DNA of 64,000 nt from Sulfuracidifex metallicus DSM 6482 = JCM 9184 (GTDB lineage Archaea > Thermoproteota > Thermoprotei_A > Sulfolobales > Sulfolobaceae). The position numbers and the translations under genes were made by a program. The DNA is taken from NCBI GenBank assembly GCA_032834875.1, contig CP135238.1, positions 812,011 to 876,010 on the forward strand. The letters run 5' to 3'. Below are positions 1 to 7,373 of this stretch, in pieces; the first letter of the stretch is position 1; the number at the start of each line of letters is the position of its first letter. The notes below the pieces were generated by a model that had not been told where the DNA came from, made no database searches, and saw only the letters and a program-made list of their open reading frames with translations.

Positions 1-48
1 GCCGACATGAAGAAACATCTAATCCAGAGCCATAGGGTAACGTTATGA
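1..48 (+). CDS. C-terminal end of a possible C2H2 zinc-finger protein (partial)
   Basis: Frame 1 is open from the window edge to TGA at 46-48 and reads ADMKKHLIQSHRVTL. The H-x4-H spacing preceded by a Met/Lys helix looks like the tail of a C2H2 zinc finger, a class of small DNA-binding protein common in SSV-like viruses. The cysteine half and the start lie outside the window. The stop overlaps an ATG at 45, which suggests translational coupling to whatever follows. Only 15 residues are visible, so the assignment is tentative. Confidence 0.4.
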   Translation, partial: ADMKKHLIQSHRVTL

Positions 49-143
49 TGTTGACATACGCGGTAGCACTCTTCGGTTATCACCTAGACGACGCTTGGTC
101 CACTCATGTCGGCCTCAACAAAGCGGAAGGCCAAAGAGGCTAA
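45..143 (+). CDS. Possible 32-residue viral small protein
   Basis: ATG at 45 overlaps the stop of the preceding frame (ATGA), and the frame runs to TAA at 141-143, overlapping the next gene's ATG at 106. The product is a short, mildly hydrophobic peptide (MMLTYAVALFGYHLDDAW at its start). It matches no family I recognise. The tight overlaps are the usual pattern for fuselloviral genes, but a 32-codon frame can arise by chance. Confidence 0.22.
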   Translation: MMLTYAVALFGYHLDDAWSTHVGLNKAEGQRG

Positions 144-339
144 CCCGTTACCTGCATTGCTAAGGAGCAAGACAGGGGTTCGGCTGTTCGTTTACAAGAT
201 AGTGCTAGCTACGCTCATCCTTTACTTGTGCTCTATGCTGCCATTCGGTTGGTACATAGAGTTTGGGGACATTTTGCTAGAAGGATTAGTAGTAGCGTGG
301 AACACTTATCTCGTTTTAGAGAAAAGTCGTCAAAAGTAG
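106..339 (+). CDS. Small viral membrane protein, 77 aa
   Basis: The N-terminus (about 30 residues) is rich in Lys and Arg. Two hydrophobic segments follow, roughly residues 28-46 (VYKIVLATLILYLC) and 52-68 (FGDILLEGLVVAWNTYLV), then a short basic tail. This predicts a two-pass membrane protein, common among fuselloviral virion or envelope components. It does not show the conserved C-terminal motif of VP1 or VP3. It sits just upstream of a well-formed viral promoter (345-362), so it probably ends a transcription unit that begins outside the window. The specific role is unknown. Confidence 0.6.
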   Translation: MSASTKRKAKEANPLPALLRSKTGVRLFVYKIVLATLILYLCSMLPFGWYIEFGDILLEGLVVAWNTYLVLEKSRQK

Positions 340-344
340 GACTT

Positions 345-362
345 GTTCTTGTATATAAACGT
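345..362 (+). promoter_or_regulatory. Viral promoter (TATA box with conserved flanks)
   Basis: GTTCTTGTATATAAACGT contains an archaeal TATA box (TATATAAA) about 30-35 bases before the ATG at 392. The same string with one change stands at 5850-5867, and a related version at about 2011-2030, so this looks like a promoter family shared by viral transcription units. Confidence 0.7.
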
Positions 363-391
363 GTCTTGTCCAGGCTTTTCCAGGTCAGAAA

Positions 392-1465
392 ATGGACCTG
401 AACAGGAAGTCAAAAAATGTCATAAGCCTTCTGTTCCTGTTAATAATGCTGGTCCCTACAGCAAGCCTAATATCTTCAGCAAGTACAAGTAATTACGATT
501 GGGCAGTATCGGCATATAACTCAAACTTAGCCGGTTACAATTATTATTCTGTTTCGTTCGCGAACTTCTCTTACTTCAACCTAAACAACAGCGGGTTTTA
601 CTCCATAGCCGAAATGGTAAACATACCAATACAGGCGACTGGGATGTTGTATCTTAACGGAAATACCTATAACTTTGATGGAGTGTTGCTTCAGTATGCT
701 TTAGTAGATATCTCTGGTAATTTTGTCTTAGATACTGATATAGCTGTTAATTATACAAAAATAGTGTATTCTAGTCCTTATTTTCATTGTTCAAAACCTG
801 AAGAGATACTAACGCCTCCTTGTTCTCAATCCATTACATACAATCCCAAAGAAAGCTTTGGAATTATCGTAATGTATTGTGATGGTTCTTGGATTGCCTA
901 TTTTGCTGGTAACGGATACGGTACCTGTTTCCCATTGCCTCCAATAAGCTCTACAACTGAACTTTACTATAGCAGTGAATTCATCTTAAAATTCAATTCA
1001 GTACCAAGCACATCGGAGGGTGTTTACCTCGGTGGGTCAACCTATATAGCCTATCCTAGTGTTTCTGTTGAAGTACATGCTCCATCACAAGACAGTTTCA
1101 CTAATGCAAATCCGTACTTCGTTACACTATTCCAAATGCAGATAGAGAAACTAAACTCGCCTTATATACTATACCAAGCACCTTGGGACGGACAGAACTT
1201 AATATCTGCAAGTTCTTCAAGTGATTCTGACAGTAACGGGGCTATGGTTGGTGTAAGCCCACCGCCTTCTAGTGTAGCTTGGGGTGCAAGCGAATATGTA
1301 GGGAAGATGTATACAACTACATCTGGACGTGAAGAATATATTACCGATTATTTCAATGTTAGCTATTGGATGCTAGGAACTCAAAATGGAATTAATGCTT
1401 ATGCTAATTTCAATAACCTGCCAGTGAACCACCCAACGCGGTTCTTTTGTAAGCTTAATAACTAA
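392..1465 (+). CDS. Secreted viral protein, possibly a truncated spike/adhesin
   Basis: A 357-residue protein with an N-terminal hydrophobic segment (residues 9-28, VISLLFLLIMLVPTASLI) that reads as a signal peptide, followed by a Ser/Asn/Tyr-rich, probably beta-rich extracellular part with many Asn-X-Ser/Thr glycosylation sites. It has no C-terminal membrane anchor. The segment at about residues 315-340 (VSYWMLGTQNGINAYANF...LPVN) resembles residues about 273-300 of the spike encoded at 2051 (ISWMALSLSNGVKALVSF...NPVN), and the protein ends shortly after. This suggests a paralogue of the spike's N-terminal domain that has lost the rest. The coding sequence is more AT-rich than the spike gene. 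Its position before the spike gene is where SSV1 has A291, but I cannot show homology to that. Confidence 0.6.
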   Translation: MDLNRKSKNVISLLFLLIMLVPTASLISSASTSNYDWAVSAYNSNLAGYNYYSVSFANFSYFNLNNSGFYSIAEMVNIPIQATGMLYLNGNTYNFDGVLLQYALVDISGNFVLDTDIAVNYTKIVYSSPYFHCSKPEEILTPPCSQSITYNPKESFGIIVMYCDGSWIAYFAGNGYGTCFPLPPISSTTELYYSSEFILKFNSVPSTSEGVYLGGSTYIAYPSVSVEVHAPSQDSFTNANPYFVTLFQMQIEKLNSPYILYQAPWDGQNLISASSSSDSDSNGAMVGVSPPPSSVAWGASEYVGKMYTTTSGREEYITDYFNVSYWMLGTQNGINAYANFNNLPVNHPTRFFCKLNN

Positions 1466-1569
1466 TCCCCAACAAGACATGGCAATACCTAGTAACAGTT
1501 TTAGCGTGTTCTACTGACATAAATCCCTAACGAAAATCTTTATAAGTCAACATTTTTTATTGATTGTTC

Positions 1570-1716
1570 ATGAAGAAGCTATTTTTAATATTTTTAATAG
1601 CTTTGTCGGCAATAATTCTAAGTTTAGGGGCATACCTCCATTCAATAGACCACCCTATAGCGCAGTGCGTCGCAATTCCACAAACGTCACCACCGCCAGC
1701 TCAGGCAGTGTATTAA
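1570..1716 (+). CDS. Short viral signal/membrane peptide, 48 aa; upstream half of an interrupted gene
   Basis: ATG at 1570 lies about 25 bases after a TATA-like box (TTTATAAG, about 1538-1545). The product has a strong N-terminal hydrophobic helix (residues 4-22, LFLIFLIALSAIILSLGAYL) and a Pro-rich end (TSPPPAQAVY) before TAA at 1714-1716. The frame beyond the stop stays open to 1977 and encodes a second membrane helix and a charged tail. Both halves together would make a protein of about 135 residues, similar in size and place to SSV1 C124 just before C792. Either this is a short gene of its own or the 5' part of a gene broken by a nonsense mutation. Confidence 0.5.
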   Translation: MKKLFLIFLIALSAIILSLGAYLHSIDHPIAQCVAIPQTSPPPAQAVY

Positions 1717-1773
1717 ATAGGATGTTTCCCACTGTATAAATCTATCCCACTCCCACCGCCTTGGTACGCTAGC

Positions 1774-1977
1774 TTGTGGCCTGAAGTTCTGATAGCGGGT
1801 TTTGCGGTTCTGTTTGGAACTCTTGTCTTCTTTTACAAGAAGATCTCTAATTACAAGATCCATAGCTATAAGGATCTCTACCACGGTCTTAAAGCGCTTT
1901 ACAGGAAGTGGTATAATTACGAATTTGGGTCAGAAGAGGAAAGCCATTTCAAAGTACACAAATCCGATGAAGACTAA
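1774..1977 (+). CDS. Small viral membrane protein, 67 aa; downstream half of an interrupted gene
   Basis: The frame is open from the TAA at 1714 without an ATG. The first standard start is TTG at 1774. The product has one transmembrane helix (residues 4-23, VLIAGFAVLFGTLVFFYKK) and a charged cytoplasmic-type tail rich in Lys, Tyr and Glu. No ribosome-binding site is evident before 1774. It is in the same frame as the 1570 peptide, and the intervening bases encode a Pro-rich linker (SIPLPPPWYASLW) that continues the Pro-rich end of that peptide. This favours a single original gene of about 135 codons. It could still be expressed by reinitiation. Confidence 0.45.
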   Translation: MWPEVLIAGFAVLFGTLVFFYKKISNYKIHSYKDLYHGLKALYRKWYNYEFGSEEESHFKVHKSDED

Positions 1978-2010
1978 TTTAAGGTTAAGAAAAAGTAAAA
2001 TTCTTTTCAA

Positions 2011-2030
2011 TAGTTCTCATATATAAATGT
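2011..2030 (+). promoter_or_regulatory. Viral promoter for the spike gene
   Basis: AGTTCTCATATATAAATGTG carries a TATA box (ATATATAAA) about 25 bases before the ATG at 2051. The flanks resemble the promoters at 345 and 5850 (GTTCT...ATATAAA.GT). Expected result: a leaderless or nearly leaderless transcript. Confidence 0.65.
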
Positions 2031-2050
2031 GATATGTTTTTCTTCATCTC

Positions 2051-4492
2051 ATGAAGAGGACCATCTTCTTTTCCTTATTCTTACTAGTGTTCGTCTTAGT
2101 TGGGGTCATGGGGATAACTAACGCTACTGCGTCAACTGTGCCAATAAAGACCCCTGGCCTTGGAGGTGGCGGAAACCCGGGTTACTTCAAATACACGGAA
2201 CAAATTAACCTCACCCAAACAACAACCGAGACTACTTCCACGTCGTACCCGGGCGAAGACTTGGACTCTCTGTCTTGGCTTTGCCCCGGATATGTCTCAG
2301 TAACAGGCACAGAGCTGCAAATACTGTCCGCGACGGAATACACTCAGAATAACGCTTCCTTTTCTATCTCTTCGTCTGCTACTTCTATTAACGTAACTTT
2401 CACCAATGGAGGCAACGGAGGAGCTGATTCAAAGTATGGAGGGATAGGTATAGGATATGGTGGATATATCCCTGCTAACCCAATTGGAGCCTGGGGCCCT
2501 TCCGTCCCAGACCAATACGGGATAGTGGTCTACTTGGAGCAAGGAGGCATGACCTCATACCATCTTTTCGTATATTTCGACGGGTCTCTGTGTTTAAACG
2601 CCACAGTCGGTTCACTGCCTTCCAACGTAGGCCTAGGCTTCTACTACGTCTACCCCACATTGTTCGTTTACTATTACAACGGGACCTGGCATAGATACAG
2701 TATCACACCAGTAGAGATAGTAGGGACTTCTGTCAAGGACAAACCCCTAGATACACTGAATAGCAACTACTTCATAGATGCCCAAGATGCCGGGCCAGGC
2801 TACGGCTATGCCCAGTGGATTATAGCCTCATATTCCTATTATACAACGCAAACCATACCCGGAGTAACTGCAGATATCTCATGGATGGCGCTTTCCCTTT
2901 CCAACGGGGTGAAAGCTCTCGTGTCTTTCACAGGCGCAGGGAACCCAGTGAACGTATCTACGAGTGCTACTTGGACAATCCAGGGGTTGACAGTGAAGAA
3001 CTACTCTGTAACAGGAAACCTATACCCAACGTCTGGGTCCTTTTCCTACGTAGGTAGAGGGAACTCCGGGATCTTCGTTTATGCGAATGCTATGCCTTCC
3101 CAGAACTTGGATTCGTGGTACGTAAACGTAACGTTCACGTTCCAGTTCGTAACATCAACGCAGACCGTAGAGAAGAACATAACAATCCCGGTATTCGTGG
3201 ACACATACGCGGAACAGGTGTGTTTCCTTCCTCCTAACAGCCAATACCTATCAGGACAAACCATCAGCGTAACGAACAGTACACTCATCAACTATCCTAG
3301 CGGGTGGGGTTATGTTGTACTTTCGCCCGCTAGAATAGATATAGAAGTGCAAGGTCTGACTTCAGGCTATGTTCCTTTACCGTACTCTATATCGCAGGAA
3401 GTACAACAACCCACGACTTACCCTTATACAATTATAGTGACTGAAGATGGCTTCGTCATATCATCTTTTACATCTCAGTTTACCGTATATCCAGTGACGC
3501 AGCAACCAGTGATGTTCGTGGAAGGTATACCGGGGTCCGGTGTAGTAGGTCAAACGCTCCATATCCAGTTCCAGTTCACCGACGCAGCGCCAATAGCTAA
3601 CCTGACCAAGTTACCGCAGTCTACCGGGGACCTTCAATTCTCTTTCTGGAAAATAGAAGGGAATAAGGTCCTCCTTGAGTTCTCTGTAAGCAATGCTGCG
3701 CCAAACGGTGGGTTAGCTTTCATCCAGAAGGAGGGGCCTAACATCCTCATCCCGTTCAACGGTTCAGCCGGTATCCTTTTGAACGAAAGTGGAGTGAATG
3801 AGGTCCAGTTCAGCGTTCTATCTTCAGGGCTTGCAGCGCTGACAGAAGGACAAGTAACAATATATTTAGGAAATTGGTCACCAGTCATAGGAGTAGGTCT
3901 ATATCTACCTTCCGGGACAATGTCGTGGTTCTTCGTAGACGGGGCAATACTGCAAAACGCAATGGGTAATCAAGCCTTCGTCGTTCTAACTGGCGTGAAC
4001 CCTACCACGCTCACCCAAGTAGAATCAGGATATACGAACGCTTCAGGTTGGGGTTCCGCTACTGTTTCCCTCACGGATGTACCATATCAGTTAATAGATG
4101 TAGACTGGTACGGGGTAACATATTCAATATTCAACATAACAGTGAATAACGTATCAACACCAATCACAACAACGACAGTATCCACAACTAACACAAGCTA
4201 CAACTACTCTCAGCCTTTCCACAACACCATTTCGCCGAATTCGTCGCTGTACAACTTCTCAGCATATCAGCCATGGGCAACACTAATAGGCATAGCAATC
4301 GTGGTCCTGATTTCGCTCCTTTCCTGGAAGTTCGCAGGCTACGCAGGAGCTTCCGCCGGCGCTGTCATGGGACTGATAGCAGCTTCCTACCTAGGCCTAT
4401 TCCCCTGGTACGTGTTCTACGTCTTTATATTCGGGATCGCTATGTTGATCGCTAAAACCATAGTAGACAAGTTCATGGGTGGGGACGAATGA
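2051..4492 (+). CDS. VP4/C792-like spike protein (host attachment)
   Basis: An 813-residue secreted, membrane-anchored protein. Residues 1-25 form a signal peptide. About 700 residues of Ser/Thr/Tyr/Gly-rich, beta-type extracellular sequence follow with many N-glycosylation sequons. A Thr/Ser-rich stalk (about 690-730, TTTTVSTTNTS) leads into C-terminal hydrophobic helices (about 737-805) and a short acidic end. Length and position match the SSV1 C792 product, the terminal fibre protein VP4 that contacts the host. It overlaps the next gene by ATGA at 4489-4492, starting a run of coupled genes as in SSV1 (C792-B78-C166). Its own promoter lies at 2011-2030. The receptor cannot be inferred. Confidence 0.85.
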   Translation: MKRTIFFSLFLLVFVLVGVMGITNATASTVPIKTPGLGGGGNPGYFKYTEQINLTQTTTETTSTSYPGEDLDSLSWLCPGYVSVTGTELQILSATEYTQNNASFSISSSATSINVTFTNGGNGGADSKYGGIGIGYGGYIPANPIGAWGPSVPDQYGIVVYLEQGGMTSYHLFVYFDGSLCLNATVGSLPSNVGLGFYYVYPTLFVYYYNGTWHRYSITPVEIVGTSVKDKPLDTLNSNYFIDAQDAGPGYGYAQWIIASYSYYTTQTIPGVTADISWMALSLSNGVKALVSFTGAGNPVNVSTSATWTIQGLTVKNYSVTGNLYPTSGSFSYVGRGNSGIFVYANAMPSQNLDSWYVNVTFTFQFVTSTQTVEKNITIPVFVDTYAEQVCFLPPNSQYLSGQTISVTNSTLINYPSGWGYVVLSPARIDIEVQGLTSGYVPLPYSISQEVQQPTTYPYTIIVTEDGFVISSFTSQFTVYPVTQQPVMFVEGIPGSGVVGQTLHIQFQFTDAAPIANLTKLPQSTGDLQFSFWKIEGNKVLLEFSVSNAAPNGGLAFIQKEGPNILIPFNGSAGILLNESGVNEVQFSVLSSGLAALTEGQVTIYLGNWSPVIGVGLYLPSGTMSWFFVDGAILQNAMGNQAFVVLTGVNPTTLTQVESGYTNASGWGSATVSLTDVPYQLIDVDWYGVTYSIFNITVNNVSTPITTTTVSTTNTSYNYSQPFHNTISPNSSLYNFSAYQPWATLIGIAIVVLISLLSWKFAGYAGASAGAVMGLIAASYLGLFPWYVFYVFIFGIAMLIAKTIVDKFMGGDE

Positions 4493-4734
4493 CAGACGCT
4501 CTTTCTCTGGCCCTTTCCACGGGTCTGGGACCAGTGCTAGGGATAATTATCATGGTAGCGATAGCAGGGATAGCCTACAAAATGGCAGGTACTTTCGCTT
4601 CTGTGGTAGTGATGATAGCGCTGGACTTCGCCCTTACATTCCTGGACTTCCTTCCCATATTCTGGGGACTCACCATCTTCTTCGGCTTGATAGCTGGTCT
4701 CATCTATTTTAGGGGTGAAAGAAATGGGGACTAA
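4489..4734 (+). CDS. B78-like fuselloviral membrane protein, 81 aa
   Basis: Almost entirely hydrophobic: helices at about residues 11-31 (LGPVLGIIIMVAIAGIAYKM) and 36-75 (VVMIALDFALTFLDFLP then FWGLTIFFGLIAGLIYF), ending RGERNGD. It starts inside the stop of the spike gene (ATGA), indicating coupled translation. In SSV1 the equivalent place after C792 is held by B78, a conserved fuselloviral gene of near-identical size. The role is unknown. Membership of the virion membrane or assembly apparatus is inference from position and hydrophobicity. Confidence 0.75.
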   Translation: MTDALSLALSTGLGPVLGIIIMVAIAGIAYKMAGTFASVVVMIALDFALTFLDFLPIFWGLTIFFGLIAGLIYFRGERNGD

Positions 4735-5194
4735 GTTAGTCATCTACGTGCTGATATTCGATGTAGTCCTTTCCCTCATGGTAGGCGCATACGGAGGGCT
4801 AGGAGCTCCGTCCATACCGCCAGAGCCATCAGTAGGCCAAGCGCAAGCTATTGCCGGATCAATAATATGGTCTGCTGGAATTCCCGCCATCACCCTGATA
4901 CCTTCATTCTCAATAGCAGGGTCCACGTTCCCGGGTCTAACCCTCCCCTCCATCACGTTCTTCGTCATATCCTTCGGTTGGCTTTGGCCCATCATACTAG
5001 TTTTCCAGTGGATAGCGTGGGTGTTCAGCAGCATAGCATCAGTGATAGGATATATACTGAGCATATTCACGGGTTCGGTTTCGCTATTGTCGGGTGTGCC
5101 TGTATTGGGACCTTTCCTAGCAGTTTTCACGCTCCTGATCAACCTAGTGCTGGTATGGGAAATCATCAAGCTGATAAGGGGTTATGGACCATGA
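4724..5194 (+). CDS. C166-like fuselloviral membrane protein, 156 aa
   Basis: ATG at 4724 is preceded by a good ribosome-binding site (AGGGGTGA, 4711-4718) with five bases between, so this start is preferred over GTG 4715. Residues 1-22 form a first helix. A loop rich in Gly and Pro (GGLGAPSIPPEPSVGQAQA) precedes several further helices to the end. Size and position agree with SSV1 C166. The gene overlaps the end of its upstream neighbour by 11 bases, and its TGA overlaps the next ATG at 5191. The function is unknown; it is likely a structural or assembly membrane protein. Confidence 0.75.
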   Translation: MGTKLVIYVLIFDVVLSLMVGAYGGLGAPSIPPEPSVGQAQAIAGSIIWSAGIPAITLIPSFSIAGSTFPGLTLPSITFFVISFGWLWPIILVFQWIAWVFSSIASVIGYILSIFTGSVSLLSGVPVLGPFLAVFTLLINLVLVWEIIKLIRGYGP

Positions 5195-5421
5195 ACGCAA
5201 ACATCATAAGGGGCGAAGTGAAGAGAAGGAAGATTCTGCGCCTCCTAGCTGAGAATTATGTGCTGTCAGCCTCACTTCTTTCTCATACGCTCCTACTTTC
5301 ATATGGTGCGGTTTTGTACCATCTAAGGATACTACGCGATCAACAGCTCATAGAGATGTGGAAGGAAGGTGAGAAAGTTTATGTGAAGTTGAAAGAGAAC
5401 ACAAAGTTAATGAAGAGTTAA
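5191..5421 (+). CDS. Winged-helix DNA-binding protein (viral), 76 aa
   Basis: The protein has the compact layout of an ArsR/PhoU-type winged helix: a basic N-terminus (RGEVKRRKILRLLAENY), a helix-turn-helix (VLSASLLSHTLLLSYGAVLYHLRILRDQQLI) and a wing (EMWKEGEKVYVKLKEN). The recognition helix YGAVLYHLRIL is typical. It starts at ATG 5191 inside the stop of the upstream gene, so it is made with the spike-region membrane proteins. It lies where SSV1 has the regulator B115, but sequence homology to B115 is not claimed. It may regulate the VP1 operon just downstream. It is the last gene of this coupled run. Confidence 0.75.
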   Translation: MNANIIRGEVKRRKILRLLAENYVLSASLLSHTLLLSYGAVLYHLRILRDQQLIEMWKEGEKVYVKLKENTKLMKS

Positions 5422-5488
5422 AAAACCTAAATGAAATTCGTGAAAAAAACATACATGTAGATAACTTTCCTTAGTTTTTGTTCAAATA

Positions 5489-5839
5489 ATGAGTCTCGTA
5501 GCAAAGTTAAAGAAAAAACACGAGGAAGAGGAACAAGAGGAACAAGAGGAAAAAGCAATATGGGCAAGTCCACCCAAACAGAGGACCAGAAAATTAAAGA
5601 TAAGAAGGGCTGCAGCCCTCAACATAGGGCTCCTGATAGGGCTCTTCGTCTTTATCCTTATTGGTATCGTCCTTTTGCCAGTAATCACCAGTGAAGTTTC
5701 CGGGCTTACCTCTGGGACCGCAGCGCAAGTAACTGGAACAAACGCTACCGTCTTGAACCTGGTGCCTTTATTCTATATCCTAGTATTGGTGATAGTACCA
5801 GCTGTGATAATGTTCAAACTATACCAAGGCAGAGACTAG
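5489..5839 (+). CDS. vp1: Major capsid protein VP1 precursor
   Basis: The C-terminal 72 residues (from about 45) are the conserved fuselloviral VP1 core: a helix NIGLLIGLFVFILIGIVLLP, a short Thr/Gly/Asn segment (SGLTSGTAAQVTGTNATVLN), a second helix LVPLFYILVLVIVPAVI and a basic end. It closely matches SSV1 VP1 as I know it. The first 44 residues are a highly charged pro-segment with a Glu/Gln run (EEEEQEEQEEK, residues 12-22) and a basic stretch (KQRTRKLKIRR). In SSV1 a pro-segment is cleaved to give mature VP1 beginning just before the first helix, and the same is likely here near residue 44. The protein forms the lemon-shaped virion coat. No VP3 partner is seen in this part of the provirus. 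Confidence 0.93.
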   Translation: MSLVAKLKKKHEEEEQEEQEEKAIWASPPKQRTRKLKIRRAAALNIGLLIGLFVFILIGIVLLPVITSEVSGLTSGTAAQVTGTNATVLNLVPLFYILVLVIVPAVIMFKLYQGRD

Positions 5840-5849
5840 ACTTGGGATA

Positions 5850-5884
5850 GTTCTTGGATATAAACGTCAAGTCAAGTTTTTTTT
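5850..5884 (+). promoter_or_regulatory. Viral promoter followed by a T8 run
   Basis: GTTCTTGGATATAAACGT (5850-5867) repeats the promoter at 345-362 with a single change. Its TATA box lies about 25 bases before ATG 5888, which fits a leaderless or short-leader transcript. A run of eight T (5877-5884) lies between promoter and gene and could end the VP1 transcript from upstream, an arrangement known for SSV1 where terminators overlap the next promoter. Confidence 0.65.
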
Positions 5885-5887
5885 ATT

Positions 5888-6136
5888 ATGACAGTAGTAG
5901 GGGATAGTGTATATATAATCGGGATTCTGGTACCCCTAATAACTGCGTTTTTTAGGAACGTCTTGGCACATGCAGTAGGCATAGTATTCGGTACCGTGGG
6001 TATGCTAGTATTCTTCGGTGGGTTCACTGACGTAGCGATAGGGTCCGCTTCTTTCATTTTCGCGATACTGCCTCTCATGTTGACGTTGATAAACGTGGGA
6101 ATGATGGTCCAGTGGGCTAGCGAAGACAGGTGGTGA
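5888..6136 (+). CDS. A82-like fuselloviral membrane protein, 82 aa
   Basis: A hydrophobic protein of exactly the size of the conserved fuselloviral A82. Helices at about residues 6-24 (DSVYIIGILVPLITAFF), 27-50 (VLAHAVGIVFGTVGMLVFFGG) and 54-76 (IGSASFIFAILPLMLTLINVGMM), ending WASEDRW. It has its own promoter (5850-5867). It precedes a C84-like gene, as in SSV1. The biochemical role is not known; a membrane-embedded assembly or virion component is plausible. Confidence 0.75.
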   Translation: MTVVGDSVYIIGILVPLITAFFRNVLAHAVGIVFGTVGMLVFFGGFTDVAIGSASFIFAILPLMLTLINVGMMVQWASEDRW

Positions 6137-6138
6137 AA

Positions 6139-6399
6139 ATGACTTTAGCTATTCCTTCTCAAGACGCTGTAATCTTAGCAGCGTTGGCGTTAGGGGAGTT
6201 AGTAGTGGGGTTCATCTTTCGCCCAATTAAACAATCGAAAAGGAAGGACCCAGACATGAGGAAGATCAAATGGACCATGATACTAGGAGGGTTCCTAGTA
6301 CTGGTCATGGCCCACTTCGCTAACTTCTTCGCATACTGGGAATATGCTGAAGGCATGTTACTAGACGGTATACTCGTGTATACAGGGTTCAGGGTGTGA
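6139..6399 (+). CDS. C84-like fuselloviral membrane protein, 86 aa
   Basis: Two hydrophobic segments (about residues 9-28, AVILAALALGELVVGFIF, and 46-70, ILGGFLVLVMAHFANFFAYW) separated by a basic loop (KQSKRKDPDMRKIK) predict a small two-pass protein. Possible starts are GTG 6130, GTG 6133 or ATG 6139. ATG 6139 avoids overlap with the upstream stop at 6136, but GGTGA (6132-6136) is then very close. Order and length match SSV1 C84 following A82. No function is known for the family. Confidence 0.7.
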   Translation: MTLAIPSQDAVILAALALGELVVGFIFRPIKQSKRKDPDMRKIKWTMILGGFLVLVMAHFANFFAYWEYAEGMLLDGILVYTGFRV

Positions 6400-6405
6400 A
6401 AGAAA

Positions 6406-6534
6406 ATGGTAGCATTCAGATGTAAGGAGTGTAAGAAGAGGGTAGAGATCATGATAGCTAATGACGGGTCTCTAATAGCGAAATGCCCAGTTCATGGCGT
6501 CATTTACAAGGATAAAGGTGATAAGAATGACTGA
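6406..6534 (+). CDS. Small viral zinc-ribbon protein, 42 aa
   Basis: ATG 6406 opens a 42-codon frame ending at TGA 6532-6534. The sequence has a four-ligand zinc pattern: C-x2-C (FRCKECKK) and, after a short hairpin, C-x2-H (AKCPVHGV). It sits six bases after the C84-like stop and overlaps the next gene's ATG at 6527 by eight bases, so it belongs to the same operon. Its place corresponds to A92 in SSV1, but it is much shorter, so I do not equate them. DNA or RNA binding is likely but unproven. Confidence 0.65.
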   Translation: MVAFRCKECKKRVEIMIANDGSLIAKCPVHGVIYKDKGDKND

Positions 6535-7342
6535 AGCAAAATCGTACGAAGACGAGATAAGGAGCGCTCAGTCCCTAGATTACCTGAATCAGGTCTATGA
6601 GGCAGCATCTAAGAGCATCACCGATAAGAAAGAGTTAAGGAGGATATACAAGGCATACCAAAAGAGACAATTCGAATTAAAGTACAAACATTTCAAGGAA
6701 CTGAAACAAGAACTAGCGCAGAGGAAGAAAGGAATAAACAAGCAAAAAGTGGACGTCCAAGTCCATGTAAGGAAGTCCATAAGACGGTCCCTCCTGGTTT
6801 CAGCTGAACACTACATTTTGAAGTTCATAATAAAAGAAAACGAAGTGGTAATGGTCTTCATGAAGAGAGTGAAGCTAGTAGAAAGGGAAGGCTACCTCAT
6901 AGTAGAGGATAAAAAGGCTAAGGAGTCGTGGATAGTCTCGTCGGAACCTTTCCTCATGACTAGGGGTCAGATCAGGAAGAGGATGGTAGCCGTCCACTTC
7001 GTTACTACATCTTTCCCTTATACACTTGCGGTTGAACTCGACGAGAAGGCCAAGGCAATCAACGTAAAGGCGCCAAATGGACCTCATACCCTCTATTCCA
7101 TCATGGAGGGCAAGCTAATCGAGCAGGTCATGAGGTCCACGTCAGCCAGGGACATCATAGACCTAATAATAGGGGCCATGATCGGGTTAGGCTTCGGCAT
7201 GGCGATCGGGATCATGATAGCACACGGACTTTTCGCTCCTACAGCTGCAGCCCACGCAGTGAACGCTACCGTGGTCCATCACAACGTAACAAACACGACA
7301 ACTTTCACCATACCGCACAACGCAACCGGTGGTAAGACGTGA
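6527..7342 (+). CDS. B277-like fuselloviral protein with C-terminal membrane helix, 271 aa
   Basis: ATG 6527 is preferred to ATG 6494, which lies deep inside the zinc-ribbon gene. Residues 1-80 are charged and helical, probably coiled coil (RIYKAYQKRQFELKYKHFKE). A mixed alpha/beta domain follows (about 80-205). One transmembrane helix lies near residue 220-243 (IGAMIGLGFGMAIGIMIAHG), and the tail is Thr/Asn-rich and likely extracellular. Size and place match SSV1 B277, a conserved gene of unknown function between the A82/C84 group and the A153/B251 pair. Confidence 0.72.
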   Translation: MTEAKSYEDEIRSAQSLDYLNQVYEAASKSITDKKELRRIYKAYQKRQFELKYKHFKELKQELAQRKKGINKQKVDVQVHVRKSIRRSLLVSAEHYILKFIIKENEVVMVFMKRVKLVEREGYLIVEDKKAKESWIVSSEPFLMTRGQIRKRMVAVHFVTTSFPYTLAVELDEKAKAINVKAPNGPHTLYSIMEGKLIEQVMRSTSARDIIDLIIGAMIGLGFGMAIGIMIAHGLFAPTAAAHAVNATVVHHNVTNTTTFTIPHNATGGKT

Positions 7343-7373
7343 AACATGAGGAAGAGAAAGAGGAGGAAATAAT

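Noticed and set aside
4744-5169. Long minus-strand frame opposite the C166-like gene
   Set aside because: It lies entirely antisense to a well-supported viral membrane gene with a good ribosome-binding site and has no recognisable motif. It is a by-product of the hydrophobic codon pattern.
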